From Chamaea fasciata (taxonomy: Eukaryota; Chordata; Aves; Passeriformes; Sylviidae): a stretch of DNA of 64,000 nucleotides. The stretch lies in NCBI GenBank assembly GCA_029207755.1, contig JARCOQ010000016.1:10879307-10943306 (forward strand). The letters are read 5' to 3'. The notes beneath the pieces were generated by a model. The model saw only the letters and a list, made by a program, of their open reading frames with translations. It was not told the origin of the DNA and searched no databases. Both the position numbers and the translations under genes were made by a program. Positions 1 to 12,400 of the stretch are shown one piece after another (within the stretch, counting starts at the first letter, position 1; the number at the start of each line of letters is the position of its first letter).

Positions 1-714
1 GGAGCAGAATAAAAATCCCACACCTTTACTAGAGACCTAGTCCTTGGGAAACATAGATGAGCAAGCTCCTTAACAGAGGCATACTGTTTTGGGATCCTCC
101 ATATATGTTAGAGGAAATTCTCCCAGCTTTCAAAACCTAGGCATGTCCTGCTTGATGTATCTTTAGAAATATCTGCCAAATCAACTTAACATGTAAGTAA
201 CTGTGTGCCAGCAGATTGGAGATCTAGGATGCAATGACTCCAGCAGAAAAAGGATTCTCACTTGGCAAGCAACTGCAGTGTCCAGATGGTGAGCTCATCT
301 CCACTGCTCCCTCATGAAATAAAACAGGTGTAACCATGTGCACAGTGGCCCATGCACTTCTGGTATGGGAGTTTTCAGTGTGTCTGGCCTTACTCCTTTT
401 CAGGAAATTCTAAATGCAACTAATGCCACTGATCACTCTGAAAAGCTTTCCCCAGCTCTTGTTCCAGACTGAAGGATGCTGTGCTGTTGTGTACAAAGGA
501 TGTCTGTGCATCACTGGGATGCATCCTACCCAAGGACTTTTTCCTTCAAAGTCTACTTCCTTTTCTGCAAAACTCACTGGAGCAGCAATAAGCATGGGCC
601 CCATAAGACCATTTGTATCATCATTCATTCAAGAAGAGCTCCAGTCTCAGCTACCACATCCATAAGAACATGGTAGCTGGACCCACTGAACTACAAACAC
701 TTGAATGCAGTTAC
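1..714. other. NSMCE1 intron 4 sequence
   Basis: Sequence downstream of the fourth NSMCE1 coding exon (minus strand). I looked for the next exon of the family (the region between the winged helix and the RING) on the minus strand and did not find it. Short open frames here have no splice support. Nothing else recognisable is present. Confidence 0.6.
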
Positions 715-3370
715 CTCAGAGAGCCACTTATCCTCCACAAAAACTTTCAGCACTTGTTCTGCTTCCTTTTTCTTCATTTTCTTTGTCTTAAGTTGGTCAG
801 CCAAGTTTAAAATATCTGTAGATGAGGCAAAGCCATTTTCTGATAAAATTATTAGATCCATCTACAGGAAGAAACATTACCAAGTATTAGAAACACTGCA
901 ATTAGGCAGACACACCCTACAGTAATGTGCTGATGTGCATTTTTTTAGCATCCATGCATGTGATAGATACTACAGTATACGGCTTGAACGAGAATTGTAA
1001 AACAAAGGCCAAAAGCTGAAACAGTCATCGTCCCCTTGACAGTTTCTATCTTTTCCAAGAAAATGTTTCCACAAACAGAAGAATACTGCCTAAACGAAGC
1101 TGTATTCAGGGACCCCTGGACACACTCAGTGGTGACAGATCTACTTCTTTTTACCTGTTCTTTGTCAAAGATCTTTTGAGGAAAAACCTCAATAACCACA
1201 GAGAAACGTTTATATGCAAATAAGAAAATTCATTTTGTATGTTCCTAGCATTAAAAACTGTTGTATATTACTAAACTACTGAAGCCTGTGAAAAACTCAA
1301 CAATCATGACTGAAAATTCAGAAGAAAGTTGTTTGTGTAACTAAAAGTAGGAGTGTTGAGTCCCTAACCCCAAGGAGCCTTTCCCTGGTGCTAATTTTGC
1401 CTTACCCATAACTGACTTACAACAGCAAATCATGACTTGCACATACTTTCATCCCTGCCCACCCCACCCATTTGAACTCAGATAAACTTAGGTAAAATGG
1501 CAACTACTTCCTCAACCACATCTCTGTTTCCATTTTCATTCATTTTAAGATGATACCTTCACAAATTATTTGATTTACTAAGTGATAACTGACATACTTA
1601 CTGTTTTTCTGAACAATTCTAATTCCATTTCTGTGTAGTCAGATGCCATTTTAGTTACTTCAGTTTCCGCCAAATTCACCTACAAAAAAATAAACTGATA
1701 TAAAGTGCTGGTGTAGTTTCACACCAGAAGCTGTAAAAAACCCCCTGAGGTTAAGAATACATCATCTTACAATTAACACGTTAGTTCTTTGAGGGGCACT
1801 TGAGGGTATTAAAGTTCTTACTTTACAACCCCTCATCTTCCAGCCTCAAATTCTCCACAACTGCTTCTGCCCAAAGTCATTCCACAACACAAGCTTCCAG
1901 AACTGACACATCACAGGTGCTGGACAGGTCTGGTGCTAGACAGCAGCAGGAACTATGTTATCAGTCACCTTTTTTTCGCTGTGAAAACCAGTTGCCCATG
2001 TTTTCTACTCTTATTGCACATGCTACTACTATTAATTATTAGCTCAACTTAACTGGCAAAGGAAAGGTTAAAAGCAGCAGCTGATGGTAGAATACCTCTG
2101 GTGTGGTCCTTTGAAATTACTCGGTAACCTTCTCTGACATGCACACTGCAGATCATCTGGGGGAACAACTTATAGGCCACTCCTCAGCAACCCTTTTGTG
2201 CTAGGTTGATTTTTGAATGGGAGAAAAAGAAAACTGACGTTGGATAGCTCTCTCTGTTTTCTAGTTTAAAAATTTGTCTCAGTAAAGAAAGTCTCCTGTG
2301 GAAAAGGAATCTCACTTAAGCAATGTTTATGCTAAGTAACTCCAACAGTGCTGTCATCCTTGCTGCCATGTCCTATTCCCACACACCTGGGCTGTGACAG
2401 TTTATCCTCCCAGCAGCTCCTGCAGCCACTGCAGCCCCACACAACCAGCACAGCAGGTACCTACTACAGCATAATGTGCTCTCCCATCATCTTCTGATAT
2501 TCCTTTCCGGATCTGCATAAACAAAGGCTGCAGGTGGCTGTTAATAGTGCTGATGAAATCATCCAGTTTATCGTGTGCATAGTAAACTGAAAATGAATGA
2601 GAAAAACCACATACAGAGAAAAGTCAAACAACTACGCATCAGGCAGATCTTTTTATGTGGAACACACACAGACCACTTCATTCTGACCTTACATCTATGG
2701 GTAAATAGGTACAAATTCACTGAAAACCAGAGGAGTCCATGCAGAGTGAGTAGCATGGTGGCATGGCACAGGGACACTCCTAAGCCTGGAAGGAGCACAG
2801 CTTCCAGGACTTGAAACGGACAATACAGTGCAGGTGAGGTGGGAAGAAATTCACAGCAATTCACCAGGAAACCTCATCTCATCCTCACTAAAATGTCTCT
2901 GCAGCAGCCACCTCTCCTACAAGACCTGGGAGAAATAACTGAAGGGCATTTACTTAAAAGCATTCACTATAGTGAAGTACTTCCAGTGTCAAAAATTATG
3001 TTTTTAAAATCATTTATACGTATAACCTATAAACAACAACCTGATAAATTAAAAAGTACCATATACAAATCAAGCCTAATTAGAAGTTAGTTTACTCATT
3101 GCTTTATTTTTTTATCTTTCAGGAAAGAGAGGGAACACTCATAGCATTACAGTTTTTAACTTTTTTAGCTGGTGCGTGCCCTTCATAAATCAAATTATTT
3201 GTAAGCTGCACCAGGAAAAAAACCAGTTCTTTCATGACCAAGACAGACACACCTTTATCAGTTTCACAGCAGTGCTGGTGTAATTTCCTGGCCTCTGATC
3301 CTTCTGTTATCCCATTAGACATCAGAACCTGCAAGAACCGTCGATGAGCATTGGTCATCTGAGCTGCCAT
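715..3370 (-). CDS. NSMCE1: NSMCE1, SMC5/6 complex subunit, 5' part (partial)
   Basis: Nse1 subunit of the nuclear SMC5/6 DNA-repair complex. In the family, winged-helix domains are followed by a C-terminal RING-like zinc domain with E3 ubiquitin ligase activity. Four minus-strand coding exons are visible: 3253-3370 (ATG at 3368-3370), 2465-2586, 1602-1679 and 715-861. Their phases join (1, 0, 0), with donors GTGTGT, GTAGGT, GTAAGT and GTAACT. The N-terminus reads [16 protein letters not shown], close to human MTDVHRRFLQLLMTHG. Later exons give [38 protein letters not shown] and [20 protein letters not shown], all collinear with human NSMCE1. The winged-helix remainder and the RING exons lie beyond the left edge; I found no further exon in 1-714. 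A good acceptor just upstream of the ATG (near 3404-3413) implies a non-coding first exon, probably in the CpG island at about 4.4 kb. The identity is secure; the 5' non-coding exon is inferred. Confidence 0.93.
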
Positions 3371-3628
3371 CACAGTGTTTCACCAGGCTTCAAGTGCTGC
3401 AGGAGGTTTAAACTGGAATTAATGCACACGTTCATGCAAATTAAGAATACAACAGTCCAAGTGTACACAAGATTTTAATTAAAGTCTATTACATTGAATG
3501 AGGGCAAAAAAAGCAGATCCCAAGGCTGTCCTCAGAATGCAGAGGGTGATGAGCTGTGAGGCTCCAGAAAGGTGCAAGAGATAAAGTCCAACTAGTTTTA
3601 GCTACAGAAAAGAACAACGTAAGCATTG

Positions 3629-4045
3629 TGTTGTTGTCACCCAAAATTGGGAATAAAACTTCTTAACGCCAGTGTAGTATTAAGAAGCAAGCAATACTTT
3701 ATTGCAGCACTGGATGCACGGGCATGACTCCTGAACGTGCATAGTTGGCTCAAGGTGATACATACAGTGGTCGCTTGAGTCTGCACTGTTAGTCTCAGAC
3801 CGTGTTCTTGGAGGGTCTTTAGGCACCCCGGTGGTCACCGAGCCTCTAAGCGTTGACAATGATCTGTATCCAGTGTGACTTTCATTGCACAGAATGGTGC
3901 TGAGCAAACGGAATGGGGCCGGTTTGACTCCACGTCCCACTAACCGCCACATAACGTTCCTTTAACCGTTACCGTCCCCTGCGGTATTTATAACACTATG
4001 ATGCCCCAAACGGAAAAATAACGGTGCTGGGTGACAAGCACAACA
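3629..4045 (-). mobile_element. Solo LTR-like element, minus orientation
   Basis: The ends are near-inverted (plus strand starts TGTTGTTGTCACCC and ends GGGTGACAAGCACAACA). Read on the minus strand there is a TATAAATA box (revcomp of 3985-3992) and, about 290 bp further on, AATAAAG (revcomp of 3697-3703) followed by a short tail. That order is what an avian endogenous-retrovirus LTR (U3-R-U5) would show. No internal gag, pol or env sequence is attached, so it is probably a solo LTR. I could not see a clean target-site duplication, so the ends are approximate. It lies between the first coding exon of NSMCE1 and the CpG island, in the same orientation as NSMCE1. A 90-residue open frame inside it is not considered a gene. 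Confidence 0.6.
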
Positions 4046-4338
4046 CCGTCTGTCATTCTATGTTAGATAAAGCTCCTGCTCCCCACAAAGCCTGAGCTGA
4101 GCACAGTCAATCAGACCGAGTGACTTCGGGCAGAAAATCATCCTCTACAGGTTTCGAAGAACGCCGGAAGTAATTAAAGGCAGCTCAGGAAATTTCCTGA
4201 TCACTGCACGAACCGACTGCCCGCTTCTGGCTCAGCTCCGGCCTCGCCGCTTCGCCGCCCGCGCAGCCCCGGGCCAGCCGCAGCCCACGGAGGCAGTGGC
4301 CCGGAAAACCGCCCGGCCCGGTAGCCCAAGGCCCCGCC

Positions 4339-4398
4339 GGGACCCACCGGGACTCACCGGGACTCACCGGGACCCACCGGGACCGACTGGGACGCCCA
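4339..4398. repeat. 10-bp tandem repeat in CpG island
   Basis: Five to six copies of GGGAC(C/T)CACC in a row. On the minus strand each unit with T reads as GGTGAGTCCC, so the array contains repeated consensus-like 5' splice donors (GTGAGT) in the direction of NSMCE1 transcription. Confidence 0.85.
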
Positions 4399-4458
4399 CC
4401 GCGATGCCGCCCCCGCACCTGCCCGCGCTCAGCGGCCCGGCGATGGCTGCGCGCGCCT

Positions 4459-4534
4459 GCCCCGCCCCGCCCCGCCCCGGCCCCGCCCCGGCCCGCCCCG
4501 GCCCCGCCCCGGCCCCGCCCCGGCCCCGCCCCGG
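4459..4534. repeat. GC-box tandem array
   Basis: Repeats of CCCCG grade into about five copies of an 11-bp unit GGCCCCGCCCC. Each unit holds an SP1/KLF-type GC box. The minus strand has many closely spaced runs of four G, suitable for G-quadruplex formation. The array sits at the centre of the presumed NSMCE1-IL4R bidirectional promoter. Confidence 0.85.
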
Positions 4535-4643
4535 ATGAGCGGAGCGTGGGGGCCGATGGCGTCGGGCCGGGCCTGGGCCGCGCCGTGTCCGGGATCGGGA
4601 GCTCCCCGGTGCGGAGCCCGGCGCGGGGACCGGTAGAGACAAG

Positions 4644-6611
4644 GTGCGTTCGGTGGTGCCCTCGTCCCGGTGTCAGGACCGGCTCCTTCTCGTTACTTGC
4701 GCTTGGCGCGCCGTTTGTAGGGTCTGTGTATTTCTCCGTGCCGGTTCTGGGAAGAGCGGAAAGTCCGTGCTCCTTCCGGAGCTTGGCCGGGCCGAGATGC
4801 CCGAGCCCGTCCCGTGCGGCGGCTCCGGCTGGAGCCCGCGGGCAGAATCGCGTCTCTTTCCTTGAGGTTGTTAAACTCGAGCGCTCTTTTTACAGTATTT
4901 TAGACGAAAGCGGTGTGATTCTCCGAAGTGTCGTTCCCACCGGACGTGCTGCGTGCCCCGCCTGTCCCGGGCCCGCGTTCCCGGTCGGAGCCGTTCCCGG
5001 CCGTGCCCAGCCCGGGGCTCCGAGTCCCGCAGAGCTTCGGGCCGGTTCGTGCCGAGCGAAACGGGCGGACTCTCATCAGGAGGCATTACGCTCCGCACAG
5101 GCTTTCTTTTCAAGGTTTGGTACAGAATCTATTGGTGAACCTTTTGCTTTGCCATGTAGCGCTTGTCTGTTTTTATTGAGCGTTTATAGCCAGTGCTTTA
5201 AACTAGAGAGTAAGATCTGGCTTAGCTCTATTTTTATCCACGTCTGCAGATCCATTCTTCCAGGAGAAGATGGTTTTGGTCTGCCATCTGCTTGTTTGGA
5301 CATGCTTACGTGGTTCAGGAGTCTCTGCCAAAGTTTTAGGAGTTCTGAGAGTTTCTTGGAACTCGAGTCATGTGGCAGTATTACCGAACAGTGGAAAGCA
5401 AATGCTTCCTCTCTTGAGAATTCCAGGAAAAAGGGAAATGAAGGAGGGTTTTTTTAATGCCAGAGCAGTTGGCTCTTTTTTTTTTTTTTTTTAAAAAAAA
5501 AGGTCCTTGTGTTCTTTTAAAAAACGTATTATGCTGCTTAGTCACATTTCATCTATTCTCGGAAAATGAAAACTCAGCTCTTGAGTAATAGTTTTCTCAA
5601 GCTCTTGTGAGAAATTTGTCTTTCAGGTTTGTCCTTTATTACTAGGTAAGCAGTAACTGCCCCAGGGAAGGTCACAGAAGGGTCGTTATCCCTTAACTTC
5701 TAAGGTGGATATTTCAGTCAGACAGACACACCTCTGTCAGATGCATGAAATGTGGTTCTGCTGCATGGTTGGCTTGGGGAAGAGAGTATTGAACTGCCAT
5801 CCACAAATACTTTTCAGTGGTCCATTTTGCTTCAGAATCTGACCAACCTTCTGCAGAACACCCAACACCATTCCTCTCCTCTCCTCTCCTCTCCTCTCCT
5901 CTCCTCTCCTCTCCTCTCCTCTCCTCCCCTCCCCTCCCCTCCCCTCCCCTCTCTTGCTATTTTTAAGTCTGAAATTAATTATTTCATCTGCTTTCAATCT
6001 ACCTAGACAGTTTTGCTATGCTTAGAGACATAAAAGCTGCATTATTTTCCTTCTCCAAAGTTGTTCTGGTTATATAATGATTAGGCATCTGTTTTACAAC
6101 TTTTAATTATCTAATGGTTTAATGAATCTGCGTTCTGTTGGAGCAATGCTCAGAGTTCTTTGCTAAATTTTTTTTAAGAGGGTGATACTCAGATTATCAA
6201 GGTACTGGTGATAAGACTTGGGGAAAACATTTTAGTCAATAGATTGGACACTTCATTCTAAATTCTTTCACTTACCCGAGTGGAATCATAGGGATTTGGT
6301 GACAATGTCACTAATTTTGGTCTAGTGCTTACCTTTTTTTACCCTTTACATACTAGCAACTTTCCTTTTCTGGTAGCTAAAGAGAGTAGGTCCACTGCCA
6401 ATGTCAGTCCTGTATCCTCTGTAATTAAAATTTTGCAGAGAAGTTTTCTAGCTCATTTGTATTCTCCTTATTCTTCTACATGTCTCATTCAGTGAGCTAA
6501 TTTTAGGGGCCAGAGGTGGGAAACAGGTACAGCTGGCAGAGTGGTAGGAAAAACTACACCTTTACCTTAACTGAGAGAGGGATGTAAGCTTATTATGTTT
6601 TCTGTTGGCAG
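4644..6611 (+). other. IL4R first intron (inferred), no coding exon seen
   Basis: Between the presumed non-coding exon 1 and the signal-peptide exon. It starts in CpG-island sequence and becomes AT-rich. It holds a poly-T/A tract near 5480-5502 and a long pyrimidine repeat at 5873-5953. No conserved exon was recognised. Confidence 0.5.
5873..5953. repeat. (CTCCT)n/(CCCCT)n pyrimidine microsatellite
   Basis: About 80 bp of pure pyrimidine on the plus strand: roughly ten CTCCT units passing into about five CTCCC/CCCCT units. The change of unit halfway suggests a point mutation followed by expansion. Homopurine-homopyrimidine tracts of this kind can form triplex DNA. Confidence 0.95.
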
Positions 6612-9383
6612 AATTGCAGCACAGTTTTTTCTGCTGAACCTGACCATTGTCAATAATGGCAAGACTCCCAAGTGCTGCACCATATACCCTGTGGATCCTT
6701 TTCTTTTCATATACAAAAAATCAAGGTATGTCTGTCAATATTTTAAATTATTATACTGAGGCTTTTCTTGACCACTAGATAACGCTGTTACCACTAATTA
6801 ACTACTACAAAATTTGTAACTTCGTATGTCAGAAATATCCCCATACTAGAAAAAAAGTTTTAGGTTTTTTTTTTTTTTTCTTTATATTGACCTTTTCTTT
6901 GTGGGCAAGAAAAACTGGAAGTTTGCAGAAAGGAGAAGCAGGTTTGGAAAGCCATCTCCTCCTTCCCCACTCTCTGAGGTGCCCTGGACACTCGCTGTGA
7001 GCAGGGTCCCAGCGTGGCCCGGGCAGCAGTGCAGTGTCCCCCGCAGGGCCACCGGGGAGCTGTGCACCTGCAGTCTGTGCTCTCTGCAGCTTGTGCAGAG
7101 GGAGTGGCTTCAAATCCTGCTTGCTGGGATTAGGACAGCTTTGGCAGGCGCTGTCTGTGGGACACAGCAGCTCTGACCTGTCCCTGTGCAGGGGCACACG
7201 GGGGTGAGGTGTCCGTGTGTCCGTCCCTCGCAACCCTTCTGTCAGCCTGTGGATGCTGGTTCCTTACGGGTTATTTCATGAAGCTTAGTTGGCAGAAGCT
7301 GAGTATAAACATGGGTTTTGTTTTCATTGCATCTTCTATGATGTTTGATTATAAATACTAATGATATATATATATAGTAATGGTTTTCAATAATGCGTTT
7401 TTGTTTTCTGGAAGATGAATCTCACACTTTGCTTTCTGTACTTTTTTAAACTAGTTCCACAGTAGTCTATAGTTTCTTAGATCTCATTTTGTTTTATAAA
7501 GCAAACCAAAATAGTTAAATGACAATTAAAAATACCCTGACTCTAAAAAAGGAGGTTTATTAGCTACTGTCTCATGTACTATGAAATTGTGCAATTTGAA
7601 TTAATGAGAAGGATCAAGGTTTGCAAGAGTGCATTGGCAGGGTTGTCTGATCTAGGTAACCCCATCTTTTCATTTCCTTAAATGATCTTTATTAAAGTTT
7701 AATTTTATTGTGTTTTGCTTGGGTGTGTTTGCCTGGTTAACAACGCAAGTTTCTTCAGCATCACGTACTCTTTGAGGATTAAAAAAGAAATTCGGTATTT
7801 CAGTTCCCTCTTTTAACTGTACAAACTCAAAACAAGCCCTGTACTGTGTATGATTTCAAAAGGAAATTCTTAAACGTCTGAGCTTTTTTTTAAAAAAATA
7901 TGGTGTATCAGAGATGGAAAAGCAAGAAGGTGACAGGCAAAGAGCAGAGAATATGATTTAGGGTTCTGAAAAGACTTGAGGGCACTGAATGGCATGATGA
8001 AGTAAAACTGTTAGTCATCATAGCTTAACACAGCAGGAAGAGCTTCATTTAATTCAAGTATTCTTGAAAGTGTAAGATGATTAACACATTGAAAAATAAT
8101 GTCATTCATCTTTAAGGGCCTTAAATTGATAGTGCTTCTGTTAAAAGTACATTTTAAAGTGAGAAAAGGAAACTAGCAATAAAATTACAAACCAAATATA
8201 AACAACATCAACAGTGTAATGATTATTGTAAAATAAAAAACAGTGTGACTGTTAAAGTGTTGCAGAAGTTTGACTTGCTGCTTTTTTGATGAGTTTTAAA
8301 GGATTGGGTACCATGCAGAAAAAAAGGAAACCTAACATGGTGCTGCCATCCAGAAAGGACATTACAGCAAAAGTTCTTACCTACAAGATAAATATTTAGC
8401 CTTAGTAATTAAACCAAAACATTTTCTAATTATTTGAACACTAATGAAACCATGAATCACAGTCATTTCTAGCTTTATAAGGAGTCAGTATACCAGACAA
8501 CTTAGAATCCAAATTTTATAGATTCCATTGTGCTATATATCATGTTCACTGAAAGGCATCTGATCATCACATTTTACATTTGCAGATCCTGTACTGTATC
8601 AGAGTATGCAGAAGTTGAATCATAATAAATAACACAAGTGGACTACAGAAAAAATAGAAATGTAGGGAAGATAAAATGATGCTAGGTACTTTCAGCAAAA
8701 AAAAAAGCTTGGGATGAATAATCTGAAATTTAGATACCCATTGGAAGGAATAAGCCTGTGAAGCAGAAGTGGCTGAAGGACAACTACCTTGCAGGATGTG
8801 AATAGTTGGCAACTGAGTCTTGAATTTACAATGTAAATGATGAGCATGGAGAGTTGGTAATGTACTGGGCCACATACACAAAATTTGGTCTTGTATAATT
8901 GCCACAGAAAACCTTCTAGCAGAATCCCTTTGGAAATTCTCAGAAAATCTTGATTAATAGGATTAAAAAAAACCAGTTAAGATATTTTTAATTTTTTCCA
9001 GGAGATTGACTTGTAAAGCAGAAAAGGATTTATATTTCTACAGCTTGTGCAAGAAAAGGGAGATACTGTTATTATTTACCTGTGAAAGAGATAAGAAAAG
9101 GCAAATAATTGTTAGGGATGATAAATGTATTAGCTATTTCTAGCTATTTCCTAATGATCACATTGAAGGGTCCAGTACCAGGGTTGGCAAACTGTTAGTC
9201 CAAATAACAACATGAACTTACTGTCACCTAGCTTCTCCTTTTCTGTTTTTTGTTTTACTCTTGTGGAGCACCTTGAAGTAAAGGAAAGTGAGGCTGGAAG
9301 GGGTACTGAAGATTGTGGATTCTATTTCCAGTTCCAGGTCTAACAAAGATGTTTTGACCAGTATATTCTTCTTTTTTCTTTTT

Positions 9384-9415
<32 letters not shown>

Positions 9416-12400
9416 CTGCCAGTGAAAATAGTTATAAATTTGAACACTGGAGTGCAGAGACTCTGGGCTTTTGTGTACCTCCTCAGTGCCTGGCTCAGTG
9501 TGACTCAATCTCTCCTCTGTCTTGAATGCTCTGATAAAAATGACAAGTAGAAGAACAGGAAGTACTGAGTGAAATGAAATAAAGGTATCTAATAGAAGAA
9601 AGACTGTGGCAGGAAGATCTTCTAGGCACTGGGGAGCTGCCCTGGGGAGGCAGAAGGTGTGCATTTGGGAAGCCTAGAACCATTGTAGGTAAAGCACAGC
9701 TCATGACTGTAAGCAGCGATCCTGGTCTGACTCTGTTAATTATCTGCATTTTGGGGTTTGAACCTTTTGTATTTAATAGGTGAGACGATGCTGTTTTGTA
9801 ATTTAATGATGTGTTTTAAATTGCTATTGGAATCGAATTTTCTGTTCTTGGAAGTCTGTGTTGGCTGAGATGTGCCTTTCTATCTCAATATTACTACTGC
9901 AGACTCTTCCTCTTCAAGACCATAGACATTGTCTCCAGAAAGGTGGAGACAGTCTGAGTGCCCCTCTTTCCATTTACCCAGACACAAAAAATAACAATGT
10001 TTTCACTTAATTTGTCGATGTGCGGCAGCTCTGTTTAGATGGAAAAGTTAATATTTCTGCTTGGTCCAATATAGTCTTCTGATCATCTTGCTTCTCATTG
10101 TATGCTGCTTTTCCCCAGTTATGACTGCAGGACACATACAAGATTTTGCATGCGTCACTGACTTTGACAAAGAGCTGGTTTGTCACTGGAAGGTGCCTGC
10201 ACAAACCAATTGCTCCAAAGAGTTCCTGCTCTGGTACAGCGAGGAAACTTCTTCTGTGTCGTAAGTTTTTAATAAGATGTTACACTGCCATTGTTAGAGC
10301 TTCATATATTCTATAGCTACTATTGGCTTTAATTCCCTCCCTCTACTGTGGGTGTCTGGGACAAAATGTACTTCAGATTATTCCTCTTAAAGTAAAATGG
10401 ATTATTTCCTTTTAAGTAAAATGGGTTTCTGCAATTAACAGCACTCTCTGTTCAGTGGTTTACTCTTCTGTAGAACTTTCTGCTCTCTTAGTACAGTGGA
10501 GGGGTCAGGTCCTACTGATAAGAGTGGTAGGACTCAAAAGTTTACAAAACCTTAACTTCATGCAAAATTTTAGCTTCTTCATGAGAAATCTTACTTGATT
10601 CACTGGTCTGTAGCCTGTGTGAAAGATATTTTCTGCTGGAGCTCAGGTGATTGTCTCTGCATACAGTCTAACTCCATGTTCAGGCACAGACTGTTGTCCC
10701 TGTTCTGAGCTGGGCCAGTCATCATCTCTTACAAAAGATGCTTCTGGGTTCTCCTGTTCCTCACTGCATGATTTCACCACACCTACATTCAAATAACCTT
10801 GCTCATACACTGCAATAAACCTGTTCTGTGCTAACAAGCTGTGCCTGTAGAAGCTGAAGTGTGGCAAAGAGTGATACTTGGGATCAATCATTAGCCTTTC
10901 TGTCAGGTTTTTCAATTGTGTGATACAGATATCCAGGGGGTGGCTGGGGAGGGTGGGTTGTTTGGGGATATCAGTTTTGTTTTGGAAACATTTCTGGAAA
11001 CTGACTTGTCTCAGTTTTGATTAGTTATACATGTTGGGAAACTTGATTTCACCTTTTCAAGGAATAGTGTGTCACATTCTCTTAAACATCACATGAATTT
11101 GTGCCTGTTTTTCAGAAGCATGTGTGTTCCTGAGAATGAAAAAGACAGTTTAAGGTGCACTTGTACAATATATCCAGATTATTTTGTATCAGGCCTCACG
11201 TATATTCTAGCCCTACAATTCAATGGCACGGATATGTGGAATTACAGTGTTAGACCAGCATTTGTTGGTAAGAACTTGTTTACTTTGTCCCTGGCACATC
11301 TGGCTCCAGGCTTTGCAATCCTTGCTAACTTCTCATTCATGTCGCCAGAACAGTTTTTGCTTATCAGAGGTGCAAAATGTCATGATAGCTTAAATGCAAA
11401 ATCCATTTGTTTTAGAAACCTGATTCTGGATTAGATTCTTAAGAAATGGATGTAAGTCATGGGGAAAGCAGAGAGTGATTCTTCCTCTAGCTGTACCCTC
11501 TCAGCTGTGAGCCAAAAGGAGTTTGGGGTCTTAGATTATGCTTAGTGCATTTTACTTGTGGCTTATAGGATGAAGAGGAGTCATGCTACTTTCAGTTTCC
11601 AGAAGGAAAATAGGTTACCCCTACTGAAATTCCTCCCATTGCTGTCTCTGTCATACTCTGATTTTTCATGCTAGTTGAATCATGCTATATGAGCAGAGGA
11701 TTTTTTACAGTAATTGCTGTTGGATTTTAAGAACCATTGATAAAAAGTTAGAGAGACTGCTCCTAAACAGGACAGAGTGTAAACACAGCTCATGTCTCTG
11801 CCCCCAGTTTGGTCAGAACAGTGTGCTTGTTGGTAATGCCTGTCACCTTAAACACTCAGAGAAACCATTTTCATACCTTAGCCAGGCCAAGGAGCTGGTT
11901 CTCTTCAGAATACTTGATTGATGCTGCTGCTTATCTGCCAGATAGCAAAGTCCACACTGATTTCCAAGAGACAGGGAGCCAAGACAGCTTGGCTGTGACG
12001 TTGGGGCTCTGTGCCCACCCAGCCTCACAGCTGCTACTGTCAGGGCACAGGTTGTTCCCATTTCTCCAGGCTGAAAGCTGCATCCAGTGCACCAAAAGGC
12101 CGTGCTTGCAGTTTGTTCAGCCAGCTTGAAGGATCAGTGCTTGTTAATAAATACCCTGAAGCTGCTCAGGTGTTGGCCTCTCTATTCTTGTGCTATGACA
12201 TGGTAAAAAGGGCTAAGTGCATTGACTGCAATGATATTCTGGTCTCTGGTGAATGCTTCTCTCTCTGATTCTCTCCATCAGTGGTCTCCCATTACCCTGT
12301 TTTGTATTCTTTAACATACAGTTAAACCAAGAGCCCCCAAAAATCTTGCCATTGAGAAAGCTGAAAATGGTAACTTCAATCTGAGTTGGGAGGAGAGCTA

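Larger units (their letters stand above)
4200..5060. promoter_or_regulatory. CpG island, probable bidirectional promoter of NSMCE1 and IL4R
   Basis: GC- and CpG-dense block between two divergent genes. On the plus strand, a good donor (ACAAG then GTGCGT at 4644) marks a likely non-coding IL4R exon 1 ending at 4643. On the minus strand, GGGCAG then GTGCGG marks a likely non-coding NSMCE1 exon 1 ending at 4419. That places both start sites within roughly 100-200 bp, with no TATA box in between but many GC boxes. Long open frames here (up to about 300 residues) result from low stop-codon density in GC-rich DNA and are not called. The start sites are inferred, not seen. Confidence 0.75.

Noticed and set aside
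3680..3952. 90-codon minus-strand open frame
   Set aside because: Lies inside the LTR-like element and shows no protein-family signal.
4546..5457. 303-codon open frame at the NSMCE1-IL4R CpG island
   Set aside because: Low stop density in GC-rich DNA. Composition and sequence show no family resemblance, and the frame runs over the likely IL4R exon-1 donor.
10061..10118. Hydrophobic stretch just before the first IL4R receptor exon read as a signal peptide
   Set aside because: It begins with TTG rather than ATG and coincides with the polypyrimidine tract and acceptor (TTTTCCCCAG). The true leader exon with ATG and a phase-1 donor is at 6656-6725.
11069..11115. Start codon inside the frame overlapping the second IL4R receptor exon
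   Set aside because: Sequence before 11116 is intron ending in TGTTTTTCAG; the frame simply runs back into the intron.
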